Origin: Chloroflexota bacterium
Lineage (GTDB): Bacteria > Chloroflexota > Anaerolineae > Anaerolineales > Villigracilaceae
Direction of reading: 5' to 3'
Assembly (NCBI GenBank): GCA_016234485.1
Contig: JACRBL010000032.1
Location: forward strand, 1 to 56,365
DNA length: 56,365 nt
Position numbers and translations under genes: made by a program. The notes beneath the pieces were generated by a model, which was given only the letters and a program-made list of their open reading frames with translations, was not told the DNA's origin and did not search any database. Position 1 is the first letter of the stretch; each line of letters starts with the position of its first letter. Positions 8,110 through 15,347 of the stretch are shown piece by piece.

Positions 8110-11100
8110 TTACAAGGCAACTTCCCCGCTGACTTTCAACCGCTCTGCCACCGCCTCCAACGGATGCCGCGCCTCGACTCCCGCGCCCTGCGTCACCTGC
8201 ATTCTGCACGCCGCGCCAGAACAAACCACCCCCACCTCACCTCCCCCAAATCCGACGGTACCTCCGTCGGATTTGGGGGAGGCCGGGAGGAGGTTACGGA
8301 GGGGGCTAAAAACCCTCTCCCCCACCTTCATCGAAATCTCGTAATGCTCGGCCTCGTAGCCAAACGTCCCCGCCATGCCGCAACAAGCCGCGTCGAACAT
8401 CTCCGCGTCAAGTCCCAGCGATCGCAACAGGGACAAGGTCGCGGCCGCGCCTGTGGGCAGACCGTCCACGGCGGGGGCTTCGGCGCGCTGGTGACAATGC
8501 GGCTGAAGTTGAATCTTCGGCGCGGCTCCCTGCCCTGCCAGCGTCTCTCCCATCCTGGCTACGCGCAGAGCCTGAAACGCGTCCGAGCGCAGGAGGAACT
8601 CGTCCAGCAACCAGACGCGGGCGACGCGGGAAGCGATCTCCTCGGCACGAGACGGCAACAAATCCACATAATCGTTCTTGAGACAATAGACCTCAGGCGG
8701 TTCGACTCCCACAATCGGCAGGATGCCCTCCGGATCGAGCCTCTCCAACGCCTCCAACACGCTGCGCGCGTGACGTTGAGCGGGCGCGACCAACGACTTG
8801 CTCATCAGTCCCGCCCCCGCCCCGACAATGGGCAGGACGAGGACCTCGTATCCACACGCGGCAAGGATATCGAAGGCCGCCTGCTCCACCTGCGGCTCGC
8901 TGTAACGCGAGAAGGCATCGGAAAGGAAGATAACTTTTCCGTGGGTTGGAATGGCATTCCGACCTACACTTGCCCGCTTCCACGTAAACTTCGGAAACGG
9001 ACGATGCGGCGTAATCTCCAACGCCTTCGCAACCAGGTTTTTGATCGGCGTCACGCTCATCAACGCATTGACGATCGGCGCAAACGCCGAAAGGACTCGT
9101 GCGGTGACGTGAAAATACCCAAACAAATAATCGCGCAACTTGCGGGGATGCGTCTTGTAATACTCATTCATAAACTCGAACTTGAGTTTCGCCATATCCA
9201 CCCCGCTGGGACATTCGGCCTTGCATCCCTTGCAGGCTAGGCAAAGATCGAGGGCCTGGTACGTGGCATCTTGGAGATCCGAATATCGAATATTCGAATA
9301 TTCGATATTCGACTTAATCATCGCTCGCAACAAATTCGCCCGTCCCCGCGTGGAATTGCTTTCTTCACGGGTTGCTTGATACGACGGACACATCACGCCT
9401 GTCGTTTTTCGGCACACACCCTGGCCGTTGCATTGCTCGATGGATGTTTCCAGCCCGCCGCGTTGCGAAAAATCCAACGCGGGAGTCCACGCCTGGGAGG
9501 CATACGTCTCGCCGTAACGCAGGTGCGAATCCATTTTCGGGGCGTCGAACATTTTGCCAGGGTTGAGAATATTGTGTGGATCGGCGGCGCGCTTCAGCAG
9601 GCGCATGGCTTCGATGACTTCGTCTCCGTAGGTTTGCTTGAGCCACTCGCCGCGGGCGATACCGTCGCCGTGTTCGCTACTCATCGAGCCGCCGAGTCGC
9701 AAGGTCAGCGCCAATGTCTGTTCGGCAATGCTTCGCATCGAACGCACGCCTTCGCCAGATTTGAGATTCAGGATCGGACGGATGTGCAAACAGCCTGAGG
9801 AGGCGTGCGCGTAAATTCCGCCCTCGGTTCCGTGCGCGGCGAGAATCCGCTCGATCTCGCGCACGAATTCCCCCAACCGTTCCACGGGGATGGCGCAATC
9901 TTCAATGAACGCGACGGGACGCGCGGCCTGCGGACGCGAATCTAAAATGCCCAAGCCAACTTTGCGGACATTCCAAACGCGAGATTGGTCTTCGGAAGTT
10001 TCTGCAATGTAGGACAAATTGCCAATTTGTCCCAAGTTTCTTTTCAGAACATCAATCTTGTCCCCGCTAAACTCAACCACCAGCAACGCGGCGGGATTGC
10101 CTGTCAACCATCCCATTTGCGACGCGTAGGCAGGGACGCCGCGCGCCAGGCGCAGGATCATCTGCGGGATCAACTCCACCGCGCTGGGACGGAACTCCAG
10201 CAGGCGCGGCACATCGTCGCACGCGGCGGGGATGTTCTCGTAGGCGAGGATGCCCAAAATGGTTCGCTTCGGCTTCGGGACGAGATTCACCGTAGCGCGG
10301 CGGATGATGGCGAGGGCGCCTTCGGAGCCGGCGAGCAAGGGTGCAAGGTTGAAAGTCGAAGGCTTGCCCTGAGCGGCGTCGAAGGGTCGAAGGTCGGCGG
10401 GATAAGTGTCCCCAACCCATTGCGGAGGAACGGAGGGCGACCACGGAAGCAGATAATTAAGCCGATACCCTGCCGAGTTGCGCCAGGATTTGGGAAAGCG
10501 TTGTTGGATGGCGTCCGCGTATTTTTCTCGAATTTGAATGACGGTAGAAACGATATTCGATATTTGAGATTCGGAATTCGAATATCGAATGTCAAATATC
10601 GAATTAGCGAATGTGGCCAAGCTCCCATCCGCCAAAATCACGTCTGCTGATAAAAGGTGATCCGCCGTCATGCCATACAAAATCGAGTGCGCGCCGGTGG
10701 CGTTGTTGCCGATGACGCCGCCCATCGTGGCGCGTTCGGCGGAGGCGGGATCGGGACCGAATTGGAGTCCGTGTTTGGTGGCGGCGCGGTTCAAGTCGGC
10801 GAGGACGACGCCAGGCTCGACGGTGGCTGTCCGCGCTTCGGGATTGATCGCGACGATGTTATCCAGCCAGCGCGAGCAATCGAGGATCAGCGCTTCGCCG
10901 ATGGCCTGCCCCGCGAGCGAAGATCCCGCGCCGCGCGGCAGGATGGGGACGCGATATTTGGCGGCGAGTTCCACCGCAGCGTGCAGGTCATCTTGCGTTT
11001 TGGGAATGGCGACTCCCAGCGGCTCAATCTGGTAGATGGACGCGTCGGTGGAGTAAAGGCTCCTCGAAGCAGAGTCCAGCCGAACGTCGCCAGTGAAGCG

Positions 11101-11139
11101 TTTTTTCAGTTCGTGGATGAAGTCGGGATGGAGGGTCAT
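8110..11139 (-). CDS. FAD-linked oxidase / Fe-S protein (D-lactate or glycolate dehydrogenase type)
   Basis: A 1009-residue fusion of a GlcD-like flavin dehydrogenase with a GlcF-like iron-sulfur protein. Residues 1-220 form the FAD-binding domain (ILPRGAGSSLAGQ, then ERATMGGVIGNNATGAHS). The FAD-oxidase C-terminal domain ends at the conserved histidine region SSEHGDGIARGEW. A ferredoxin-type 4Fe-4S part follows (CNGQGVCRKTTGVMCPSY; CLACKGCKAECPSG) and then the CCG region (CCGMAGTFGYE, CSGAACRM). Members oxidise D-2-hydroxy acids and pass electrons to the respiratory chain; the substrate cannot be told from sequence. The gene is interrupted in frame by at least six palindromic repeats, giving peptides such as FDIRYSNSESQ, FDAAQGKP, GQIGNLSY, NIEYSNIRYS, VGRNAIPT and SPKSDGGTVGFGGGE (about residues 183, 255, 372, 614, 728, 959). 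The frame stays open throughout. Confidence 0.88.
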   Translation of the reverse strand: MTLHPDFIHELKKRFTGDVRLDSASRSLYSTDASIYQIEPLGVAIPKTQDDLHAAVELAAKYRVPILPRGAGSSLAGQAIGEALILDCSRWLDNIVAINPEARTATVEPGVVLADLNRAATKHGLQFGPDPASAERATMGGVIGNNATGAHSILYGMTADHLLSADVILADGSLATFANSIFDIRYSNSESQISNIVSTVIQIREKYADAIQQRFPKSWRNSAGYRLNYLLPWSPSVPPQWVGDTYPADLRPFDAAQGKPSTFNLAPLLAGSEGALAIIRRATVNLVPKPKRTILGILAYENIPAACDDVPRLLEFRPSAVELIPQMILRLARGVPAYASQMGWLTGNPAALLVVEFSGDKIDVLKRNLGQIGNLSYIAETSEDQSRVWNVRKVGLGILDSRPQAARPVAFIEDCAIPVERLGEFVREIERILAAHGTEGGIYAHASSGCLHIRPILNLKSGEGVRSMRSIAEQTLALTLRLGGSMSSEHGDGIARGEWLKQTYGDEVIEAMRLLKRAADPHNILNPGKMFDAPKMDSHLRYGETYASQAWTPALDFSQRGGLETSIEQCNGQGVCRKTTGVMCPSYQATREESNSTRGRANLLRAMIKSNIEYSNIRYSDLQDATYQALDLCLACKGCKAECPSGVDMAKLKFEFMNEYYKTHPRKLRDYLFGYFHVTARVLSAFAPIVNALMSVTPIKNLVAKALEITPHRPFPKFTWKRASVGRNAIPTHGKVIFLSDAFSRYSEPQVEQAAFDILAACGYEVLVLPIVGAGAGLMSKSLVAPAQRHARSVLEALERLDPEGILPIVGVEPPEVYCLKNDYVDLLPSRAEEIASRVARVWLLDEFLLRSDAFQALRVARMGETLAGQGAAPKIQLQPHCHQRAEAPAVDGLPTGAAATLSLLRSLGLDAEMFDAACCGMAGTFGYEAEHYEISMKVGERVFSPLRNLLPASPKSDGGTVGFGGGEVGVVCSGAACRMQVTQGAGVEARHPLEAVAERLKVSGEVAL
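8242..8280. repeat. Intragenic palindrome in the oxidase gene
   Basis: A perfect 17-bp inverted repeat (arm TCCCCCAAATCCGACGG at 8242-8258, opposite arm 8264-8280) has a five-base loop. Read in the gene it adds the Gly-rich peptide SPKSDGGTVGFGGGE between the CCG motif and CSGAAC, where relatives have a short linker. Confidence 0.8.
9278..9314. repeat. Intragenic GATATTCGAAT-type repeat
   Basis: A run of alternating TCGAATATTCGA and TCGATATTCGA units is self-complementary over about 35 bases. It encodes IEYSNIRYSDLQ just before the second Fe-S cluster motif. A second, diverged copy of the same type lies at 10548-10612 in the same gene. Confidence 0.7.
10012..10032. repeat. Intragenic ATTGCCAAT-core mini-palindrome
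   Basis: GGACAAATT-GCC-AATTTGTCC is a perfect 9-bp inverted repeat. In the gene it gives the peptide GQIGNLSY. The same core with different arms occurs at 15283-15301 and 32318-32338. Confidence 0.75.
10548..10612. repeat. Second intragenic GATATTCGAAT-type repeat
   Basis: A degenerate tandem/inverted array of GATATTCGA, GATATTTGA and CGAATATCGAAT units. It encodes SIFDIRYSNSESQISNI after the FAD-binding GNNATG motif, an insertion not expected for the family. Confidence 0.7.
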
Positions 11140-11256
11140 GCGTTGATTCTAACGCATGTGAACGCGAGTGCGTCGCACCTGACCGACGAGATTCGCTTTC
11201 AGCGTCGGGTGCGACGCGCCTTTCTGCGACGCACTTTTTTTGGGTAAAATAGGGAC

Positions 11257-11574
11257 ATGCCAAACGTAGATGAAATTATCCGCAATGCGATGGCGCGCGG
11301 CGAGTTTGATAACCTGGCGGGCGCGGGCAAGCCGATTGACCTTTCGGCGTATTTCGACACGCCCGAGGAAATTCGGCTGGCGTATTCGGTTTTGAAGAGC
11401 GCCGATATTTTGCCGCAGGAGGCCGAACTGCTCAAGGAGATCGCTGGGTTGAAAGACGCGGCGGAGGGCGAGAAAGATTTGGCGAAGCGGGCGCGTCTGT
11501 TGAAGCAGGTGGAGGGGAAGCGGCTGGAGTTTAACCTGACGTTGGAACGTCAAAAACGTCTGTCGAAGTTGTAG
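11257..11574 (+). CDS. DUF1992 / DnaJ-C28-like small protein
   Basis: A 105-residue protein with the DUF1992 signature: MPNVDEIIRNAMARGEFDNL, then GAGKPIDLSAYF and a charged helical C-terminus rich in Lys/Glu/Leu. This matches the domain found in bacterial YhdN-like proteins and eukaryotic DNAJC28; its function is not established. A TAAAAT box at 11245-11250 ends only six bases before the ATG and there is no properly spaced ribosome binding site, so translation may be leaderless. The first ATG of the conserved region was used as start. Confidence 0.8.
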   Translation: MPNVDEIIRNAMARGEFDNLAGAGKPIDLSAYFDTPEEIRLAYSVLKSADILPQEAELLKEIAGLKDAAEGEKDLAKRARLLKQVEGKRLEFNLTLERQKRLSKL

Positions 11575-11600
11575 ACAAATCACCCCTGCCCTGCTATACT
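11572..11600 (+). promoter_or_regulatory. Extended -10 promoter before a short untranslated transcript
   Basis: TAGACA at 11572-11577 (5 of 6 to consensus), a 17-base spacer and TGCTATACT (extended -10, hexamer 11595-11600) make one of the best promoters in the window. It overlaps the stop codon of the DUF1992 gene and points to a terminator about 65 bases further on. Confidence 0.65.
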
Positions 11601-11606
11601 CTCAGC

Positions 11607-11700
11607 ATAACGTTGAACTTCCCTGCCTCTGGCAGTTTTCGTGACCACAATTCATGTAGAACGCAGACCTCGGCAGAACGACAGGCCGAGGCTTTTTTTT
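11607..11700 (+). ncRNA. Candidate small RNA or leader transcript
   Basis: From the predicted start near 11607 to the end of a T8 terminator at 11700 is about 94 bases. The stretch has no convincing gene; an internal GTG frame at 11641 has no ribosome binding site. A first hairpin (CTGCC-TCT-GGCAG) lies at 11623-11635 and the terminator hairpin follows. It does not show the signal recognition particle, 6S or tmRNA hallmarks I know. It could be a free-standing sRNA or an attenuated leader of the RNase J gene. Confidence 0.4.
11668..11700 (+). terminator. Intrinsic terminator with T8 tail
   Basis: A 7-bp GC stem, CCTCGGC (11668-11674) with GCCGAGG (11685-11691), closes a ten-base loop. C and eight T residues follow at 11692-11700. 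Confidence 0.75.
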
Positions 11701-11707
11701 GGAAAAC

Positions 11708-11825
11708 CGTCATTGCGAACGTTTGTTGCAACACCTGCCCTGGTACGGCTTAAGCCGCACGGCGCCAGGGAGCAATCTCCTCACGAACACGGGATTGCTT
11801 CGGGAAGATCGCCCTCGCAATGACG
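11708..11825. repeat. CGTCATTGCG inverted-repeat element, copy 1
   Basis: A 118-bp element starts CGTCATTGCG and ends CGCAATGACG, with inner GAAGCAATC-type arms (here AGCAATC and GATTGCTTCG). It fills most of the gap before the RNase J promoter. Three further copies lie at 16896, 31185 and 48622; this one carries extra sequence in its left half. Confidence 0.75.
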
Positions 11826-11833
11826 AAGGAAAG

Positions 11834-11861
11834 TTGAACTTAACCGCCAATGGCGGATAAT
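11834..11861 (+). promoter_or_regulatory. Promoter of the RNase J gene
   Basis: TTGAAC at 11834-11839, a 16-base spacer and GATAAT at 11856-11861. A ribosome binding site GAGGTG (11879-11884) precedes the ATG at 11897. Confidence 0.6.
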
Positions 11862-11896
11862 TAATCTTTGAAAAATTGAGGTGAAAAAAACACACT

Positions 11897-13540
11897 ATGA
11901 GTAAGAAAGAAAAACTGAAGATCATTCCTCTCGGCGGGTTGGGAGAGGTCGGCAAGAATATGACCGCCTACGAATACGGCGGCGATATTCTCATTGTAGA
12001 CGCGGGCATCATGTTCCCTGAGAACGACATGCTTGGCGTGGATTACATCATCCCCGATTTCGAATATCTGCTGGATAAGGCCAACCGCGTGCGCGGCCTC
12101 GTCATCACGCACGGACACGAAGATCACATCGGCGCGGTACGCCACGTGCTGGAGCAGATCCCCGTCCCTGTCTTCGCCACGCCCCTGACCCTGGGGCTGA
12201 TCGAGGTCAAACTGGCGCGCAACGGCTACACCGACAAGGCCGACCTGCGCCGCATTCAGGCCAACGAGAAAATCCAGATCGGCAAATTCACGGTTGAGAC
12301 CTTCCACGTTTCGCATTCGATTCCCGATGCGGTGGGGCTGGCGATCACAACCGGCGCGGGTCTCATCATTCACATGAGCGACTTCAAACTCGATCACACG
12401 CCTGTGGACGGCTGGCCGACCGATTATGCGCGTCTCGCCGAATTTTCACAGCGCGGCGTGGACTTGCTGTTGAGCGACTCGACCAACTCCGAACGCCCAG
12501 GCTGGACTCCCTCCGAGCGGATCATCGGCCCCGCCTTCGACCAGGTGATGGCCGCGGCCCCTGGACGCGTGATTGTGGCGACGTTCGCTTCGCTGATCTC
12601 GCGCATCCAGCAGGTATCCGACGCGGCGGTGAAGAACCGACGCAAACTCGCCTTCGCTGGCACGAGCATGGTGGAAAACGCCAAAATCGCCCGCAAACTC
12701 GGCTACCTGATCGTCCCCGATGAGACATTGGTCTCCATTGAGCAGGCGCTTCATATGCCCGACGAGAAAGTCGTCATCATGTGCACCGGCTCGCAGGGGG
12801 AACCGTCTTCGATTATCGGACGACTGTCCACCGGCTCGAACCGTCAATTCGACGTGAAACGCGGCGACACGGTGGTACTCTCCTCGCATCCCATCCCTGG
12901 GAACGAGGAAGCGGTCAGCCGCGCCATCAACCGGCTGCTGCGCCAGGGCGCCAACGTCATCTACGACTCGATCGCGCCCATCCACGTTTCGGGACACGCT
13001 TCGCAAGAGGAGCAGAAATTGCTCATCAACCTTGTCAAGCCGAAGCACTTCCTCCCCATCCACGGCGAACTGCGTCAACTGAAACGTCATGCCTGGCTGG
13101 CAGAGCAGGTGGGCATCCCCACGGAAAATATCGTCGTCGTTGAAAACGGCCAGATCGTGGAACTCGGCGGCGGCAAACTGACCCTCGGCGACCGCATCCC
13201 TGGCGATTACGTTTTCGTCCACGGCGAGTCCATTGGCGACATAGACCATGACGTGATGAAAGAGCGCGAGCAGTTGGCGCGCAACGGCATCGTCGTCATT
13301 GACCTGAGCATTGACAAGATCAAGGGCCGCCTGCTCCACGAACCCGAAGTGATCACGCGCGGCTTCCTCTCTCCCGAAGACGCCGAGCGGCTGATCCCCG
13401 AAATGCGCAAGCGCGTGATGAAGGTTGTCAACAGCGGCGGACTGGATAGCGAGAAGGACATCGCCAGCGCGGTGAAGAGTTATCTCTACGATCAGACGAA
13501 GCGCAAGCCGATGGTGTTTGTGACAATGAGCCGTGCGTGA
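11897..13540 (+). CDS. rnj: Ribonuclease J
   Basis: A 547-residue metallo-beta-lactamase/beta-CASP ribonuclease with 5'-3' exo- and endonuclease activity in RNA decay and maturation. The N-terminus KIIPLGGLGEVGKNM is typical. The metal site HGHEDHIGA starts at H72 (H72, H74, D76, H77), with further ligands in FHVSHSIPDA and MSDFKLDH. The beta-CASP region contains ATFASLISRIQQ and CTGSQGEPSS, and the late conserved HVSGHAS is present. The RNase J-specific C-terminal domain (about residues 450-547) is complete. It is single-copy in the window with its own promoter, and is followed by a terminator at 13596. Confidence 0.95.
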   Translation: MSKKEKLKIIPLGGLGEVGKNMTAYEYGGDILIVDAGIMFPENDMLGVDYIIPDFEYLLDKANRVRGLVITHGHEDHIGAVRHVLEQIPVPVFATPLTLGLIEVKLARNGYTDKADLRRIQANEKIQIGKFTVETFHVSHSIPDAVGLAITTGAGLIIHMSDFKLDHTPVDGWPTDYARLAEFSQRGVDLLLSDSTNSERPGWTPSERIIGPAFDQVMAAAPGRVIVATFASLISRIQQVSDAAVKNRRKLAFAGTSMVENAKIARKLGYLIVPDETLVSIEQALHMPDEKVVIMCTGSQGEPSSIIGRLSTGSNRQFDVKRGDTVVLSSHPIPGNEEAVSRAINRLLRQGANVIYDSIAPIHVSGHASQEEQKLLINLVKPKHFLPIHGELRQLKRHAWLAEQVGIPTENIVVVENGQIVELGGGKLTLGDRIPGDYVFVHGESIGDIDHDVMKEREQLARNGIVVIDLSIDKIKGRLLHEPEVITRGFLSPEDAERLIPEMRKRVMKVVNSGGLDSEKDIASAVKSYLYDQTKRKPMVFVTMSRA

Positions 13541-13595
13541 GGTAATTGGAGATTGGTAATTGAGGGCTTGCCAGACCAAATCGTAATATCACAAC

Positions 13596-13626
13596 AAACC
13601 CAGGTTTCTTTGAGACCTGGGTTTTT
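13596..13626 (+). terminator. Intrinsic terminator after RNase J
   Basis: AAACCCAGGT (13596-13605) pairs with ACCTGGGTTT (13615-13624), with the stem continuing inward by three pairs, and a T-rich tail follows. Confidence 0.7.
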
Positions 13627-13643
13627 GTTTGGGGTGGCGGTGG

Positions 13644-13731
13644 TCAGCGGATATGAAGCGGATGAGCGGATGGAACGACGCCAGGCCGTGAGGCGCTTTA
13701 TCCGCTTATCCGCTTCGCGAAGCATCCGCTG
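13644..13731. repeat. AGCGGAT inverted-repeat element
   Basis: CAGCGGATATGAAGCGGATG... on the left is answered by inverted ATCCGCTTATCCGCTTCGCG... on the right, giving imperfect arms of about 28 bases around a short centre. No coding potential is seen in 13541-13811 apart from this element, the terminator and the padR promoter. Confidence 0.6.
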
Positions 13732-13763
13732 TCCGTTACCGCTGATGAGCTTATACTTTTTCC

Positions 13764-13792
13764 TTGATATACTGTGCATTACACAGTATAAT
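13764..13792 (+). promoter_or_regulatory. padR promoter with overlapping palindromic operator
   Basis: TTGATA (13764-13769), 17-base spacer, TATAAT (13787-13792). A perfect inverted repeat TATACTGTG-N5-CACAGTATA spans 13768-13790, exactly between and overlapping both hexamers. This is the expected form for a PadR autoregulatory site that blocks RNA polymerase. Confidence 0.75.
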
Positions 13793-13811
13793 GCAATAAA
13801 GGATAAGAGAT

Positions 13812-14138
13812 ATGGCAAACCCACCTGTAGAAAATGTGACGCTGGATCTTCGGCGCGGAGTGATCGTGCTGGCGACGCTCAGCCAATTGAGCCAGGAGCA
13901 ATATGGATATTCCCTGCTGAAGAATCTGTCCGACCTCGGGCTGGACGTGGATCAGGGTACGCTGTACCCGCTCCTCCGTCGGCTGGAGGCGCAGGGGTTG
14001 CTCGAATCGGTCTGGAAGATCGAGGAAGCGCGTCCGAGACGGTATTACGTCATCAGCGCGGCGGGGAGGAAACTCCTGCCCAAGTTGAAGGAAGAATGGA
14101 ACAGCATTGTGGCTGTGATGAAGAAAATGCTTGCGTAA
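13812..14138 (+). CDS. PadR family transcriptional regulator
   Basis: A 108-residue winged-helix repressor of the short PadR class. It has the recognisable LSQEQYGYSLLKNLSDLGLDVDQGTLYPLLRRLEAQGLL pattern split over helices 2-4 (about residues 27-65) and the wing ARPRRYYVISAAGRKLL. These proteins bind palindromes as dimers and often control a neighbouring membrane protein with a HAAS domain; exactly such a gene follows at 14251. The palindrome over its own promoter suggests autoregulation. The 14139-14250 gap holds an imperfect hairpin (GTCAGC...GCTGAC with an inner CGATTTGC/GCAAATCG, 14154-14197) of the mini-palindrome type. Confidence 0.92.
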   Translation: MANPPVENVTLDLRRGVIVLATLSQLSQEQYGYSLLKNLSDLGLDVDQGTLYPLLRRLEAQGLLESVWKIEEARPRRYYVISAAGRKLLPKLKEEWNSIVAVMKKMLA

Positions 14139-14250
14139 CACACGTTTGCTCTGTCAGCAGTTCGATTTGCTTGGCAAATCGTGCTAATGGCTGACGGCTC
14201 GCAGTCCAACTGCTCGCGAACGATGAAGAACGATGAAAAAGGAGAATGAA

Positions 14251-15282
14251 ATGAACCTGATAGATCGCTATGTCCGTGAGATCGGACGACAATTGCCTCA
14301 AAAGACCCGCGCCGACATCGAGAAGGAAATTCGCTCGGCAGTGGAGGATATGCTCGAAGACCGCAGTAAAAAAGATGGCCGCGCCATTGACGAGGAGATG
14401 ACCATCGCGGTGTTGAAGGAATATGGCAATCCCGACACGGTGGCCGCCTCGTACCTGCCCGAGCAATACCTCATCGGCCCGCAACTCTTCCCCATCTTCT
14501 GGCTGGTGACGAAGATCGTCTTTGCGGTGTTGACCACGCTGGCCGTCATCGGTTTGGGATTTGCCCTGTTCGGCGGCGAACCCGTCACCACAGCCGCTGA
14601 ATTCTGGAAAGGTCTTTTCACTGATATTCTCGGCGAATATTTCAGCGGAATGATGGCTGCCTTCGGAAATATCGTGCTCGTCTTCGCGCTCATCCAACGG
14701 TTTGCAACGGGCTGGGAATTCAAAGAGAAAGATGAAGAGAAGGATTGGAATCCGCGCGACCTGCCCGACGTGGAAGACGTGGATCAGGTGAAAATTGGCG
14801 AACACATCGCGGAAATCGTCTTCATCGTGCTGGGATTGATCGTGTTCAATTTCTATCCCGAATACATCGGCATCTACGGCTTCGCGGATAACGAAAGATT
14901 CTTCGCCCCCATCCTCTCGAATGCCTTCTTTAGTTACATGCCGTGGATCAACCTGCTGTGGGGCTTGCAGTTCGCGCTGGACGTTTGGCTGATCCAGCAA
15001 CGACGCTGGCAGTACGGCTCGCGTCTCCTGCTGATGGCCGTCAAAGCGGGGAACGCGGCGCTGGCCTACGCCATGCTGAAAGGCCCGTCCATCCTCGGCT
15101 TGACGCCCGATGTGTTGATGAGCGAAATGCACTTCACCGCCGACGGCGCACAGTCGCTGGCGATGCTCCTTGCCCAAGTGGTCAAATGGGGATTGATCAT
15201 AGCCATCGTCGCAGGCGCAGTCGACGTGATCAAGGCGCTCGTGCAGATGGTGAGGTCGCAGAGGACTCCCGTCACAGCGTAA
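14251..15282 (+). CDS. HAAS-domain membrane protein
   Basis: A 343-residue protein. The first 70 residues form a soluble helical HAAS/DUF1700-like domain (MNLIDRYVREIGRQLPQKTR, then EIRSAVEDMLEDR and a conserved YGNPDTVAASYLP). About six hydrophobic segments follow (residues about 75-105, 125-145, 185-205, 220-245, 255-285, 305-330). HAAS domains are typically encoded beside PadR regulators and are thought to take part in sensing or regulation of transport. The ATG at 14251 was chosen over upstream in-frame ATGs because AAAAAGGAG ends seven bases before it. The gene is followed by a mini-palindrome and a terminator. Confidence 0.85.
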   Translation: MNLIDRYVREIGRQLPQKTRADIEKEIRSAVEDMLEDRSKKDGRAIDEEMTIAVLKEYGNPDTVAASYLPEQYLIGPQLFPIFWLVTKIVFAVLTTLAVIGLGFALFGGEPVTTAAEFWKGLFTDILGEYFSGMMAAFGNIVLVFALIQRFATGWEFKEKDEEKDWNPRDLPDVEDVDQVKIGEHIAEIVFIVLGLIVFNFYPEYIGIYGFADNERFFAPILSNAFFSYMPWINLLWGLQFALDVWLIQQRRWQYGSRLLLMAVKAGNAALAYAMLKGPSILGLTPDVLMSEMHFTADGAQSLAMLLAQVVKWGLIIAIVAGAVDVIKALVQMVRSQRTPVTA

Positions 15283-15301
15283 GGCGGATTGCCAATCCGC
15301 C
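15283..15301. repeat. ATTGCCAAT-core mini-palindrome
   Basis: GGCGGATT-GCC-AATCCGCC, perfect 8-bp arms around the GCC loop, immediately after the HAAS gene stop. It has the same core as the intragenic copy at 10012 but different arms that still pair. Confidence 0.75.
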
Positions 15302-15311
15302 CCACGAACAG

Positions 15312-15347
15312 GAGACGGTCACTTTGAAAGTGACCGTCTCTTTTATT
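15312..15347. terminator. Bidirectional terminator between HAAS gene and glnA
   Basis: GAGACGGTCACT (15312-15323) pairs with AGTGACCGTCTC (15329-15340) around a five-base loop. TTTTATT follows on the plus strand. The glnA stop codon lies at 15346, so glnA transcripts would run into the same hairpin. Confidence 0.75.

Noticed and set aside
11641..11823. Arg-rich short frame starting at GTG 11641, possible leader peptide
   Set aside because: It has no ribosome binding site, runs through a terminator and a repeat element, and RNase J is not an amino-acid-controlled gene.
12446..13579. Long minus-strand open frame opposite RNase J
   Set aside because: It is the antisense of a highly conserved gene, and its translation resembles no protein; the GC-rich codons keep the opposite frame open.
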